A DNA stretch of 49,000 bases from Coleofasciculus sp. LEGE 07092 (GCF_015207375.1 NZ_JADEWY010000038.1:1-49000); one strand, 5' to 3'; counted from the first letter of the stretch, positions 8,787 through 16,929 are shown. A program made the numbers and translations. Notes: a model not told the origin generated them from the sequence alone.

Positions 8787-9062
8787 TTCTTTTTAAGAAA
8801 AGTCACAGCCTATTATAATAACTCAATAACTGAGCTTTTGTCTAGCGAGTCTCAAACTTGCAGCACTGACAATAAACCCTAATACCGTAAGCTGGGCAAA
8901 AGCAACTAACGGTGGTATGAGCATTTCAGCTTTAGAAAGTTTGCCCACCCTACCTAAAATCAGCTTGTTGAGATTCGTGCAAGAGGTGAAGAGTTACACT
9001 CATCCTTAGACTGGCTATAGTTGATAAAACCCAATGATTTTAATCCGAGCGCATCTATCCAA

Positions 9063-9617
9063 ATGTCACCCCAATCTCTAAAAAGTATTGCTACTACTGC
9101 CATTATTATTACCTTGACAGGGTGTAGTCTCCTGTCTAGTCCGGCGACTTATTCGGTTAAAAAAGTCAGCGATGGAGACACAATTACGGTGACAGATGCT
9201 AGCGGAACGGATATCAAAGTGCGCTTTGCCTGCGTGGATGCTCCAGAGGTTCCCCATACCGCTAAGGAGAGGAAAAGTCGAAAATTGGTAGACAAAAGCC
9301 AATTCCAGTGGGGCGGAAAAGCGCAACAGCGAGTGCAGCAATTAGTCGCACAAGGAGGCGATCGGGTGCAACTGACTGTAACCGATACCGATCAGTATGG
9401 ACGTAAAATTAGTGAAGTTCATCTAGCAGATGGCACCTTGATTCAGGAAGTTTTAATCCAAGAAGGACTTGCACAAGTCTATCGCCCTTACCTAAAAAAC
9501 TGTCCCAGTGCTGCAATTGTGGAACAGGCAGAAGCAGATGCTAAAAAGAAGCGTCGGGGAGTTTGGCAAGATCCTAAATACGTTTCGGCTTGGGAATGGC
9601 GTCGTAGTAGTAAGTAG
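9063..9617 (+). CDS. Thermonuclease (SNase-like) lipoprotein
   Basis: From the ATG at 9063 the protein has 184 residues and starts MSPQSLKSIATTAIIITLTGCSLL, a lipoprotein signal with the lipobox LTGC. A TTG at 9021 would add 14 residues. The SNase domain follows: YSVKKVSDGDTITV, VRFACVDAPE, then DQYGRKISEVHLADGTLIQEVLIQEGLAQVYRPY. The Asp/Arg/Glu active-site pattern of Ca-dependent nucleases appears intact. It probably degrades extracellular or periplasmic nucleic acid. A G-rich heptad array begins at its stop codon. Confidence 0.9.
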   Translation: MSPQSLKSIATTAIIITLTGCSLLSSPATYSVKKVSDGDTITVTDASGTDIKVRFACVDAPEVPHTAKERKSRKLVDKSQFQWGGKAQQRVQQLVAQGGDRVQLTVTDTDQYGRKISEVHLADGTLIQEVLIQEGLAQVYRPYLKNCPSAAIVEQAEADAKKKRRGVWQDPKYVSAWEWRRSSK

Positions 9618-9642
9618 GGAATGGGGAGTGGGGAGTGGGGAA
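9615..9642 (+). repeat. G-rich heptad array (TGGGGAG type)
   Basis: Four heptads (TAGGGAA, TGGGGAG, TGGGGAG, TGGGGAA) start exactly at the stop codon of the nuclease gene. The same heptad family recurs at 15012-15036, 33889-33901 and 38565-38597. Confidence 0.8.
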
Positions 9643-9654
9643 AGAACTCAATTG

Positions 9655-9906
9655 TTAGTAATCTTCATTTTTATAAGATTCCTGTTGTCTCGAAACGGTT
9701 AGCTGCCACAAAACCGGCCCAATTGCTCCTCCCATGACCCCAATTCCGACACTAAATGCCAGTACGATTCCTACGGGTAGGCGAATGGATTCAAAGGTTA
9801 GAAACCTGAGAGAGACGAGTGTGGCATTCTGTACGGACAAAATAGCGATCGCTACAATCCAAGCTGCGGCTATTAGGGAAACAAGTAGATTCATGAAAGC
9901 TTTCAT
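9655..9906 (-). CDS. LapA/DUF1049-domain membrane protein
   Basis: This 83-residue protein has two transmembrane helices (about 6-27 and 44-70). The segment IAILSVQNATLVSLRFLTFESIRLPVGIVLAFSVGIGVMGG matches the LapA (DUF1049) pattern, in which Q-N-x-x-x-V-x-L-x-F links the two helices. In enterobacteria LapA takes part in LPS assembly, but the cyanobacterial role is unknown. Met5 (9894) is an alternative start. It is convergent with the nuclease gene, with the heptad array between them. Confidence 0.85.
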   Translation of the reverse strand: MKAFMNLLVSLIAAAWIVAIAILSVQNATLVSLRFLTFESIRLPVGIVLAFSVGIGVMGGAIGPVLWQLTVSRQQESYKNEDY

Positions 9907-10174
9907 GGGTAATTCAAGAATTAAGATAGCTCAGTTACAGCAGCAAAGTGGAGGCAAAGGCAAGGCTGAGAATTTCCCAATCTGTTGCCAGAATCAGCAT
10001 TTTAGGGTTAACCTGTCAATCATATTGACTCGATCCTAATACGACGAAAGTTGCCAGCACCGCTCTTCAGGGGGAAGATATATAGTGATATCATCCTCAC
10101 TACCTAGCAACTGAACGCTGCCCGTCGCCTTCTGCCATTGGGAGAGTACCCTAGTATCGGAGCTGTAAGCCATC

Positions 10175-10723
10175 GTGAGCCAGACTGAATCCCCAACCCT
10201 ACATACCTTTCAAACAGAAGTTTCTCGTCTGCGAGAAGAGCTGCACCTGAGAGATCAGCTTGTACAACAGCTATCTCAGGAACTATTTCGCCTCGTTAAG
10301 GGCAATGCCAACTTTACTCCTCCACCAGAGGTTTCCGAGCGGCATCAAGCTCAGATGCGAGTCTTGCGAGAACAGTTGCAAGAGGTCGAGCAACAGGTAC
10401 GCTTTTACCAAGAGCAAATTACCACTCGCGATGAAGAAATTTATCAATTGCGGCAGTCAGTTCAGGAACTCAGTGACCGTTCCCGTATGCTTGAGCAGGT
10501 AGTACAGGAACTCCCGCACATTTATCGTCAGAAATTTTCTGAGCGCATGGCACCTGTAAGAGAAAAGGTGACAATGTTGCAACGGGAAAATCGGCAGCTT
10601 CACGCTGAGTTGCAAAGCGTCAGCTATCGGCTGGCAGTCAGAAATCGCAACATTACGCACATTGACTTGCCCAGTTTCTCTCGTCCTAGTGGTAGTCCGA
10701 TTCCAACCTTTGGGAATATCTAG
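10175..10723 (+). CDS. Cyanobacterial coiled-coil protein (Npun_F5560-like)
   Basis: The 182-residue soluble protein starts from GTG. Residues about 10-155 are strongly predicted coiled coil, rich in Glu, Gln, Arg and Leu (FQTEVSRLREELHLRDQLVQQLSQEL, then MRVLREQLQEVEQQVRFYQEQ). The tail is short and Ser/Pro-rich. No enzymatic motif or membrane segment is visible. It resembles a cyanobacteria-restricted family I know only as Npun_F5560-like, whose function is unknown. It is separated from mraY by a gene remnant. Confidence 0.8.
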   Translation: MSQTESPTLHTFQTEVSRLREELHLRDQLVQQLSQELFRLVKGNANFTPPPEVSERHQAQMRVLREQLQEVEQQVRFYQEQITTRDEEIYQLRQSVQELSDRSRMLEQVVQELPHIYRQKFSERMAPVREKVTMLQRENRQLHAELQSVSYRLAVRNRNITHIDLPSFSRPSGSPIPTFGNI

Positions 10724-10760
10724 GGCGGTTGTCATTGCAGAAAGGCAGTTTTACGGCAAG

Positions 10761-10788
10761 GTAGAGACGTAGCGTGCTACGCCTCTAC
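10761..10788. repeat. GTAGAGACG-type palindrome
   Basis: GTAGAGACGTAGC (10761-10773) pairs with GCTACGCCTCTAC (10776-10788), followed by GTTTTGTT, so it could terminate the coiled-coil gene. It belongs to the same family as the palindromes at 29353 and 36779. Confidence 0.75.
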
Positions 10789-10814
10789 GTTTTGTTGCAT
10801 ATGAATACAGATAA

Positions 10815-11120
10815 TCGTTACAGAACAGAGAATTTTCTGGAAATAATCCAGAGCAAGCCTCTGATGACTTGAAAGAGGTTGTACAAGCCGCATACCAAAA
10901 ACGAATCGCTTCGTTGTTGGTGGCAGTGAACCATCAGCATTGGGGTGGCTTTGACCCACAAACCAATACGGTGCAACTGCACGAGCAAAAACAAGCTGGC
11001 GATGAAGACTTATTGGATTTTGCAGCAGTTCATACTATCTTGAATGGCGGAACTGTTTATGCTGTAGAACCCGAACGGGTGCCAGCCGAGTCATCAGTAG
11101 CCGCAGTTTTGCCCTATTGA
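10815..11120 (+). pseudogene. C-terminal remnant of a baeRF/eRF1-like family protein
   Basis: The reading frame is open from just after a TAA at 10812 to the stop at 11120. It encodes AAYQKRIASLLVAV, then HWGGFDP, a DEDLLDFAAVHTILNGG block and VYAVEPERVP ending in AAVLPY. This matches the C-terminal third of the roughly 350-370-residue bacterial peptide-release-factor-like (baeRF) proteins. The N-terminal two thirds are absent, and a palindrome lies where they would be. Only a TTG at 10869 could start an 83-residue product. I consider it a decayed fragment. Confidence 0.7.
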
Positions 11121-11316
11121 TAACGAAGGCTAGACCTCGCAAGTGATTGCTCTTTAAAGAATCAGGAAAGAATCACGAAAATTTGCTAGAGGGATTGATT
11201 GAAAGCACCCCATAGATGATAGGATTCCCATCAGTGCCGTGGGTCACACGGGAATCGTCAAGATGCTACGCATCGCGTTTTGTGTGAGGAATGTTCGCGA
11301 AAGGAATAAAAAGTCT

Positions 11317-12438
11317 GTGATAGATGCAAAATTAACGTCTGGACGGTCTATCAGCTTGACCGGCTCCAGACTCTTGACGTTGCTAGCGGTTAGTTTGAGC
11401 CTGGGCGCATTGATACTAGATTGGGTGGCAGGGCGAACGCCGCTATCAGGACTTTCAATCACCTTGCCGCTGTGGGTCTGCGCTTTGCTTACAGCAGCAT
11501 TGGGATACTGGGTTGTCCCATTCCTGCAAACCCTCAAACTCGGGCAGATTATTCGCGAGGATGGACCCCAAACCCATTTACAAAAAGCAGGCACCCCAAC
11601 CATGGGCGGGGTGTTTTTCGTACCAGTAGCTGTGATTGTTGCCCTGTTATGGTCGGCACTATTTGGGGCGCAAAACTTTATCTCTGTTTTAGTCGTATCA
11701 GTTGTTACCCTTGGCTATGCAGGAATTGGGTGGCTCGATGATTGGCAAATAATCCGCCGCCGTTCCAACAAAGGTATCTCGCCCCGCATGAAACTGGCGC
11801 TGCAAGTGAGCGTGGGCTTAGTATTCTGTCTGTGGTTGGCAGCGAGTCAACCTGCTAGTATGACAACGATTAACCTGCCCTTGGGTTTAGTCTTACCCTT
11901 AGGGGCGCTGTTTTGGCCCCTAGCGTTGTTCGTGCTGGTGGCAGAAAGTAATGCTACCAATCTCACCGATGGAGTGGATGGGCTAGCGGCTGGGACTTGT
12001 GCGATAGCTTTACTGGCACTCGCGGCGATTGTGGCTCCCACGTCACCCGGTTTGATGATTTTCTGTGCCTGTATGAGTGGCAGTTGCCTGGGCTTTGTCG
12101 TCCACAATCGGAATCCTGCCACGGTATTTATGGGAGATACTGGTTCTTTGGCACTGGGAGGGGCATTAGCATCAGTAGGGCTATTGAGTCAGAACCTCTG
12201 GTGCTTGTTCGTTATCAGTGGACTTTTCTTTGTGGAATCTATCTCGGTAATTGCCCAAGTGGGTTATTACAAAGCGACTAAAGGACCCGATGGCATTGGC
12301 AAACGTTTGTTTAAAATGTCACCGTTTCACAATCATCTGGAACTGAGTGGTTGGTCAGAAACTTACATTGTTGGAGTGTTTTATTTGATTAATGGGATTT
12401 TGGCGTTGATTGCGTTAGCCGGGAATCCGAATTTTTAA
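11317..12438 (+). CDS. mraY: Phospho-N-acetylmuramoyl-pentapeptide transferase
   Basis: This integral membrane enzyme makes lipid I from UDP-MurNAc-pentapeptide and undecaprenyl phosphate. Motifs in order: HLQKAGTPTMGG, GWLDDWQIIRRRSNKGISP, the catalytic segment ESNATNLTDGVDGLAAG, NPATVFMGDTGSLALGG, and the C-terminal MSPFHNHLELSGW. About ten transmembrane helices fit the 373-residue length. I prefer the GTG at 11317 (protein begins IDAKLTSGRS): it has an AAAGGAA ribosome site ten bases upstream and gives a length usual for cyanobacterial MraY. A GTG at 11239 would add an atypical basic tail. Confidence 0.95.
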   Translation: MIDAKLTSGRSISLTGSRLLTLLAVSLSLGALILDWVAGRTPLSGLSITLPLWVCALLTAALGYWVVPFLQTLKLGQIIREDGPQTHLQKAGTPTMGGVFFVPVAVIVALLWSALFGAQNFISVLVVSVVTLGYAGIGWLDDWQIIRRRSNKGISPRMKLALQVSVGLVFCLWLAASQPASMTTINLPLGLVLPLGALFWPLALFVLVAESNATNLTDGVDGLAAGTCAIALLALAAIVAPTSPGLMIFCACMSGSCLGFVVHNRNPATVFMGDTGSLALGGALASVGLLSQNLWCLFVISGLFFVESISVIAQVGYYKATKGPDGIGKRLFKMSPFHNHLELSGWSETYIVGVFYLINGILALIALAGNPNF

Positions 12439-12468
12439 ACAGTTGTTGGTTTTGAAGTTTTGTAGGTG

Positions 12469-12495
12469 AAGCCATCTCATCAGTGGGGTGGCTTT
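12469..12495 (+). terminator. Weak terminator after mraY
   Basis: AAGCCATC pairs with GGTGGCTT around an 11-base loop and is followed by TGCTGATTTT. The stem is modest. Confidence 0.45.
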
Positions 12496-12568
12496 GCTGA
12501 TTTTGGAAAGGGCGATCGCAAAAATCTGTGAGTTAGGATGGCGTTATCTCGATACCTAGCAACAAGAG

Positions 12569-12935
12569 ATGGCGAGAAACTGGTTGCGGATTAATCACGA
12601 GGGTTATGCGATAGGATTGTCCTGGCAACGCGGACAATCTAATCCTCGCTTGGCTCCTGCAGTAAAGTTTGAACATCCGTTTCAGGAACAGGTAGGCAAG
12701 AAACCAGATGAGCAACCCTTAGCACAGTTACGCTGGTATCTGGAAGATTATCTGCGCTCTCCCTATGGGATTTTTCCAGACAAGGCGGCAAAGATTGAGC
12801 AAAAGTTTCAAGACTGGGGAGAGCAGTTATTTGAATTGGTATTTCGCAGTAGCGAACAAGCACGGCAATTTTTTCAGGCGGCGACTTACGAAGGACTGAA
12901 TCAGTGCGAACTATTATTCAGTCCGTTTAAACTCA
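12569..12935 (+). pseudogene. CHAT-protease gene truncated by mobile DNA
   Basis: The first about 120 codons (MARNWLRINHEGYAIGLSWQ..., then PLAQLRWYLEDYLRSPYGIFPDKAAKIEQKFQDWGEQLFELVF) match the N-terminal part of cyanobacterial CHAT-domain proteins, just before the segment where PWELM would occur. The homology stops at CELLFSPF, exactly where a REP-like palindrome begins at about 12920. The remaining 37 codons of the open frame run into repeat DNA. The catalytic His and Cys are missing, so no active protease can be made. No downstream half is recognisable beyond the transposase gene. Confidence 0.75.
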
Positions 12936-13111
12936 GATCTTGCACCAGTCTCACTAACAGCCAGTGGTTAAAACCACTGTCTCATAGCTGGCATTCGTCT
13001 TGCATACGACTGGATAAGACTTTCAGTCCATTTCAATGGACTTGAGCTATTAGCCCGGAGTTTGAACTCCGGGCGGATTTTCGGGCTTATCGACAAAGGT
13101 GCAAGATGTCA
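12933..13111. mobile_element. MITE copy 1 (179 bp)
   Basis: The ends TCAGATCTTGCACC and GGTGCAAGATGTCA form imperfect terminal inverted repeats (12 of 14). The direct flanks are both GTTTAAAC (12925-12932 and 13112-13119), consistent with an 8-bp target duplication. Rejoining the flanks restores the perfect palindrome AGTCCGTTTAAACGGACT. It encodes no transposase. Inside are two double-hairpin units in opposite orientation. A second copy lies at 38985-39173. Confidence 0.85.
12955..13078. repeat. REP-like double hairpins, inverted pair A (inside MITE 1)
   Basis: The reverse unit (about 12955-13010) has CCAGTGGTTAAAACCACTG, then CTCATAGCT. The forward unit (13025-13078) has AGTCCATT/AATGGACT, spacer TGAGCTATTAG, then CCCGGAGTTTGAACTCCGGG and CGG. 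This is the general plan hairpin - GAGCTATKAG spacer - hairpin - CGG. Confidence 0.8.
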
Positions 13112-13119
13112 GTTTAAAC

Positions 13120-13330
13120 GGACTCGGGCTATGAGCCTTGAAATTGATTTCAAGGCGGTGTGACAGCGTGGCGATAAATTCAAGCAATAGATTAACGTGG
13201 GGGGTAATTTATTCCAGATGGTGAGTAAGGGTGAACAACTTATTTTCCGGCAATATGACGGTGTAACCCGCTCATCCGCCTGCGAATCAATTCGCAGGCT
13301 CATAGCTCAAGTCGTCTGAAGATGACTCAG
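13120..13330. repeat. REP-like double hairpins, inverted pair B (upstream of the transposase)
   Basis: The forward unit GACTCGGGCTATGAG leads into CCTTGAAATTGATTTCAAGG (13136-13155) and CGG. Its first hairpin, AGTCCGTTTAAACGGACT, was split by the MITE. The reverse unit has GCCTGCGAATCAATTCGCAG, extended by one base to a 9-bp stem (13278-13299), then CTCATAGCTCAAGTC and a GTCGTC/GATGAC hairpin (13311-13326). It ends about 45 bp before the transposase start. Confidence 0.8.
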
Positions 13331-13370
13331 TAATAATATAAGTTAATCTCAATTATCAGGGCATAACTTT

Positions 13371-13820
13371 ATGGCGTTTTGGCGGCTTTATTATCATCTA
13401 GTTTGGGCGACAAAAGAACGCCAACCTTTGATTACCCCTGCACGAGAACCCAGGCTATACAGCTATATAATCGGGAAAGCTGATTCGTTAGGTTGCATCA
13501 TTCACAGTATCGGCGGTGTAGAAGATCATCTCCATTTAGTGACATCTATTCCACCCACTCTTTCTATTGCAGATTTTGTCAAAAATATCAAGGGTAGTAG
13601 CGCACATCAGTTTAACCAAGATTCATCCCCTACATCAGCTAAGTTTGGTTGGCAGCGCGGATATGGCGTTTTTTCGTTGGGAGGCAAACAACTTGATGAA
13701 GCAATTGCATACGTGAGCAATCAAAAACAGCATCATTCCCAAGGAACAGCGATCGCATCCTTAGAACGAGATAATTATGAAGATGACGCTCCCACCTCCC
13801 GACAAGGAAAAAGAGAATAA
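13371..13820 (+). CDS. IS200/RAYT-like Y1 HUH transposase
   Basis: This 149-residue Y1 transposase domain protein has MAFWRLYYHLVWATKERQPL, the HUH metal-binding motif HLHLV (His53, His55), the conserved GWQRGYGVFSL block, and the catalytic Tyr in AIAYVSNQKQHH (Tyr114). These enzymes cut and join single-stranded DNA at hairpins. No tnpB gene accompanies it. Palindromic double hairpins lie immediately upstream and recur elsewhere in the window, which fits a REP-associated tyrosine transposase (RAYT) rather than a mobile IS200 copy. All catalytic residues appear intact. Confidence 0.88.
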   Translation: MAFWRLYYHLVWATKERQPLITPAREPRLYSYIIGKADSLGCIIHSIGGVEDHLHLVTSIPPTLSIADFVKNIKGSSAHQFNQDSSPTSAKFGWQRGYGVFSLGGKQLDEAIAYVSNQKQHHSQGTAIASLERDNYEDDAPTSRQGKRE

Positions 13821-13874
13821 GAAACGCTATATTAAGTATTGCCGTAAAAACGGCTGTAAACCTCAACAGTTGCT

Positions 13875-14963
13875 ATGTCTGAGCAGCGAATTGCCATTTC
13901 GCCTCGTAACCTACTGCTAATTTTTGCCACGGGCTTGCTGGTGGTGTTGCTGTGGCAGTTGAGCGGTTTGTTCGTCATTCTGATGATTGCAGTGGTGCTG
14001 GCTGCTAGCCTAGCACCGATTATCGAGAGTGCTGAACAATTGCGTATTCCTCGCTGGTTAGCCGTTATCCTAGTCTATCTAGGATTGCTAGCCATTTTAA
14101 CGGGAGTGGGTTTGGCGATCGGTCCGACTGTGATCGCACAAATTCAGGGACTTTTTCAGAGACTACCGGGTTATCTGGAAGTTTTGGTAGCCCTGGTTGA
14201 CAATTTAGCACGGCGTTTGGGCATCACTGAACCAGCTATTAGTCAGTTTTTTGACACGCAGACACTGACAAGTTGGGCGATTCGTTCCAGTCAGCAACTA
14301 TTGGTTCGCTCTTACGGAGTAACGAGGGGCTTCGTTGGCGGTGCTTTTAGTCTGATTCTGGCGTTGTTTCTTTCAGGCTATATGCTATCTGGCTCTAAAC
14401 AATTGATTAAAGGTTTGGTCAGTTTGTTCCCTAAGCCTTGGGATGAACGCTTGGCAGCGCAGGTTAAGCCCATGAGCAAGCGGATGGGAAATTATATTCA
14501 GGGAAGGGTTTTAGTTTCTGGAATTTTAGCTGTAGTGATTAGCGTCGGGTTGAAAGCTTTGGGGATCTCGGAGTTTGCCCTAGGTTTAGGTGCGATTGCA
14601 GGGGTAACTAATTTGATTCCCTTTTTTGGACCAGTATTGGGTGCTATTCCCGCATTAATTGTAGCAATCGCTCAAGGCAGTTGGACATTCCTATGGGTGT
14701 TGCTGCTGTTTTTGATTATTCAGAATGTGGAAACTTACGTCCTCGATCCCCTGTTAGTTGGTTCTTCCGTGAAAATTCACCCGTTATATCAGCTCTTGGC
14801 AGTGATCGGTGGCGCTCAGGTTTTGGGAATTATTGGTGCTTTGATTGTCCCTCCTTGGGTTGCAGGTGCTTCGGTAGTGTTAGAGAATCTTTACCTGCAA
14901 CCGAAACGACTGTCCGAACAACAAGCTGCCGCGATCGCATCCCCTTCAGCCGAACAAGCCTAA
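13875..14963 (+). CDS. AI-2E family transporter (PerM/YdiK-like permease)
   Basis: This 362-residue polytopic membrane protein begins NLLLIFATGLLVVLLWQLSGLFVILMIAVVLAASLAP, typical of the AI-2E exporter (UPF0118) superfamily. Two N-terminal helix pairs are followed by a soluble middle with QIQGLFQRLPGYLEVL, then four or more helices ending in the conserved IQNVETYVLDPLLVGSSVKIHPLYQLLAVIGGAQVLGIIGALIVPP. Family members export small molecules or ions, and the substrate here is unknown. It is not obviously tied to the preceding transposase, from whose stop it is separated by 54 bp. Confidence 0.9.
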   Translation: MSEQRIAISPRNLLLIFATGLLVVLLWQLSGLFVILMIAVVLAASLAPIIESAEQLRIPRWLAVILVYLGLLAILTGVGLAIGPTVIAQIQGLFQRLPGYLEVLVALVDNLARRLGITEPAISQFFDTQTLTSWAIRSSQQLLVRSYGVTRGFVGGAFSLILALFLSGYMLSGSKQLIKGLVSLFPKPWDERLAAQVKPMSKRMGNYIQGRVLVSGILAVVISVGLKALGISEFALGLGAIAGVTNLIPFFGPVLGAIPALIVAIAQGSWTFLWVLLLFLIIQNVETYVLDPLLVGSSVKIHPLYQLLAVIGGAQVLGIIGALIVPPWVAGASVVLENLYLQPKRLSEQQAAAIASPSAEQA

Positions 14964-15011
14964 AATACTTTATAGCGTTTCTCTGTTTGGTGAAGTATGA
15001 AGCCCTGGATT

Positions 15012-15036
15012 TAAGGGAGTGGGGAGTAGGGAGTTG
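15012..15036 (+). repeat. G-rich heptad array
   Basis: Three heptads of the GGGAGTG/GGGAGTA type stand between the permease and the mechanosensitive channel gene. They belong to the same family as the array at 9615. Confidence 0.7.
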
Positions 15037-15130
15037 GCTGAGAAAATTTCCTTAAGTAGGGCTTGCAAGTATTTAGCAACTATTGTTCCTGGTTCATTGT
15101 TCCTATGCAATACATTACCAAAAGCGAGCC

Positions 15131-16816
15131 ATGAACTGTGAAGTGTCAACCTTTTTCAGTTTTCCACCTGTCCTAGTTCGGCTTATCCGGACGCTGGTTC
15201 TGGGATTTGCCCTCGGTTTGCTGCTAGCGGTTGTACCCGTTTTGGCTCAAGAGAATTCCACAGCACCGATTGTTTTTGATGGACGCAAGCTTTTTGTCGT
15301 TACTGAATCTGGGGATTTCACTGCCCAAGCACGGGCTGAATCTGCCAATCAAATCCTCCAGAACAACGTTATAAACGCTGATACTCCTGTGGAGGTTGAG
15401 GTCGATGAAACGGGCAAAATACCCGTGATTCGGGTCGATGGCAAGTACTTGCTGTCGGTAACTTCCGAAGATGCACTCGCAGGCAGAAGCCCCCAAGAAC
15501 AAGCCCAGTTTTGGGCGGCAGAACTAAGGGTGGCAATTCAGCAGATACAGCGCGAGCGCACGCCTAAATACCTAGTCAGAGCGGCACTGTTGTCGATTGG
15601 CTGCGTGTTCCTAGCGATCGCTTTGAGTTGGGGATTTGGCTGGTTTTGGCATCACCGACTGAAACCCTGGATTGAGAGAGAAGTCACTGACTCAGAAGAA
15701 CCCGGAAATGTCCAACAACCAACTAGCCTCAAATTTGGCGCACAGATTCTCCTCACACTCATTCGAAGTGCCATCTGGCTGTATGCCCTGATTTACATCA
15801 GCGACTTGTTTCCCCAAACTCGGCAATTGAGCCGCAACCTTACCAGCACTGTAGTGGGGAGTTTCACCTCAGATTTGTTTCCCTTAGGAAATGAGTCCTA
15901 TTCAGTTTTAGATTTATTGATTCTGATCGGGCTGTTTGTGGCTCTGGTTATGGTAGCCAGTGCAATCAGGCGGGGATTGCGATCGCGGGTTTTAAACTTC
16001 ACCGGTCTGAGCCGTTCTGCCCAAGAAACTATTGCCATCATTGTCAACTATGCCTTCATTTTCGTTGGTTCTATTGTCGTATTGCAGTTATGGGGACTTG
16101 ATATTAGTTCCCTAACGGTCTTTGCGGGTGTATTGGGTGTAGGGATTGGCTTAGGATTACAGGGAATTGCCAAGGAATTCCTCAGTGGTTTAGTGCTGAT
16201 TTTTGAGCGTCCGGTTCAAGTCGGTGACTTTGTAGAGGTTGGAGATTTGATGGGGACGGTAGAGCGGATCAGCGTGCGTAGTACGGAAATGCGGACATTA
16301 GATGACATCTCTATTATTGTTCCCAATTCTCGATTTCTAGAGTCAGAAGTTATCAACTGGTCTCATCACAGTCCAGTATCTCGATTAAAAGTACCTGTGG
16401 GTGTTGCCTACGGATCGAACCTAACCACTGTCCGGGCAGCTTTGATTGATGCGGCAAAAGAACATCCTGACATTCTCACTCAACCCACGCCGCGAGTATT
16501 TTTTAAGGGATTTGGCGACAGTTCCCTTGATTTCGAGCTGTTGGTTTGGATTAGCGAACCCCGCAAACAGTTCCAAATAAAAAGTGACCTTTACTTTCGG
16601 CTTGAGGTGATTCTGCGCCATCGGGGTGTGGAAATTCCCTTTCCTCAACGAGATTTACACGTTCGTTCTGGTAGCTTGCCGGTGGAGTTTTCACCTGAGT
16701 TGGCTCAATCTCTCACGCAGCTAGCAGATGGTTTGGCAAAGTGGTTGGAAAAACAGCCAAGTGTGGGGAGTCAGGATAATCAATCTAGTAACGGGATGCC
16801 TGACTCAGGGAGATAG
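15131..16816 (+). CDS. Small-conductance mechanosensitive channel (MscS family)
   Basis: From the ATG at 15131 the protein has 561 residues. A signal peptide (VRLIRTLVLGFALGLLLAVVPVLAQ) is followed by a periplasmic region to about 145 and then several helices. The MscS core reads LTVFAGVLGVGIGLGLQGIAKEFLSGLVLIFERPVQVGDFVEVGDLMGTVERISVRSTEMRTLDD. It includes the Gly/Ala-rich pore helix and the beta domain with IIVPNSRFLESEVINWS. It releases solutes under hypo-osmotic stress. An upstream TTG at 15083 would add 16 unlikely residues. Confidence 0.92.
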   Translation: MNCEVSTFFSFPPVLVRLIRTLVLGFALGLLLAVVPVLAQENSTAPIVFDGRKLFVVTESGDFTAQARAESANQILQNNVINADTPVEVEVDETGKIPVIRVDGKYLLSVTSEDALAGRSPQEQAQFWAAELRVAIQQIQRERTPKYLVRAALLSIGCVFLAIALSWGFGWFWHHRLKPWIEREVTDSEEPGNVQQPTSLKFGAQILLTLIRSAIWLYALIYISDLFPQTRQLSRNLTSTVVGSFTSDLFPLGNESYSVLDLLILIGLFVALVMVASAIRRGLRSRVLNFTGLSRSAQETIAIIVNYAFIFVGSIVVLQLWGLDISSLTVFAGVLGVGIGLGLQGIAKEFLSGLVLIFERPVQVGDFVEVGDLMGTVERISVRSTEMRTLDDISIIVPNSRFLESEVINWSHHSPVSRLKVPVGVAYGSNLTTVRAALIDAAKEHPDILTQPTPRVFFKGFGDSSLDFELLVWISEPRKQFQIKSDLYFRLEVILRHRGVEIPFPQRDLHVRSGSLPVEFSPELAQSLTQLADGLAKWLEKQPSVGSQDNQSSNGMPDSGR

Positions 16817-16824
16817 ACAGGATT

Positions 16825-16843
16825 GACAGGCAAGATGCCTGTC
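16825..16843. repeat. GACAGGCA palindrome downstream of mscS
   Basis: GACAGGCA and TGCCTGTC pair perfectly around AGA. There is no T-tract, so it is more likely a dispersed palindrome than a terminator. Confidence 0.7.
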
Positions 16844-16929
16844 CTACGGGATAATTTATTTTTTGGAGTTTCCACACTTCAACAGTCCCCTTGTCTCCGC
16901 TTCCTTAACTTTCTGACGTAGGTCAAGGG

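Noticed and set aside
8917..9009. A 30-codon open frame (MSISALESLPTLPKISLLRF...) between rplS and the nuclease gene
   Set aside because: It is short, has no clear ribosome site and no recognised similarity. Nothing besides the open frame supports it.
13046..13370. Left end of an IS200/IS605 element with a simple subterminal hairpin
   Set aside because: The hairpins occur in inverted pairs that recur without a transposase gene at other loci, and no tnpB is present, which fits REP/RAYT better.
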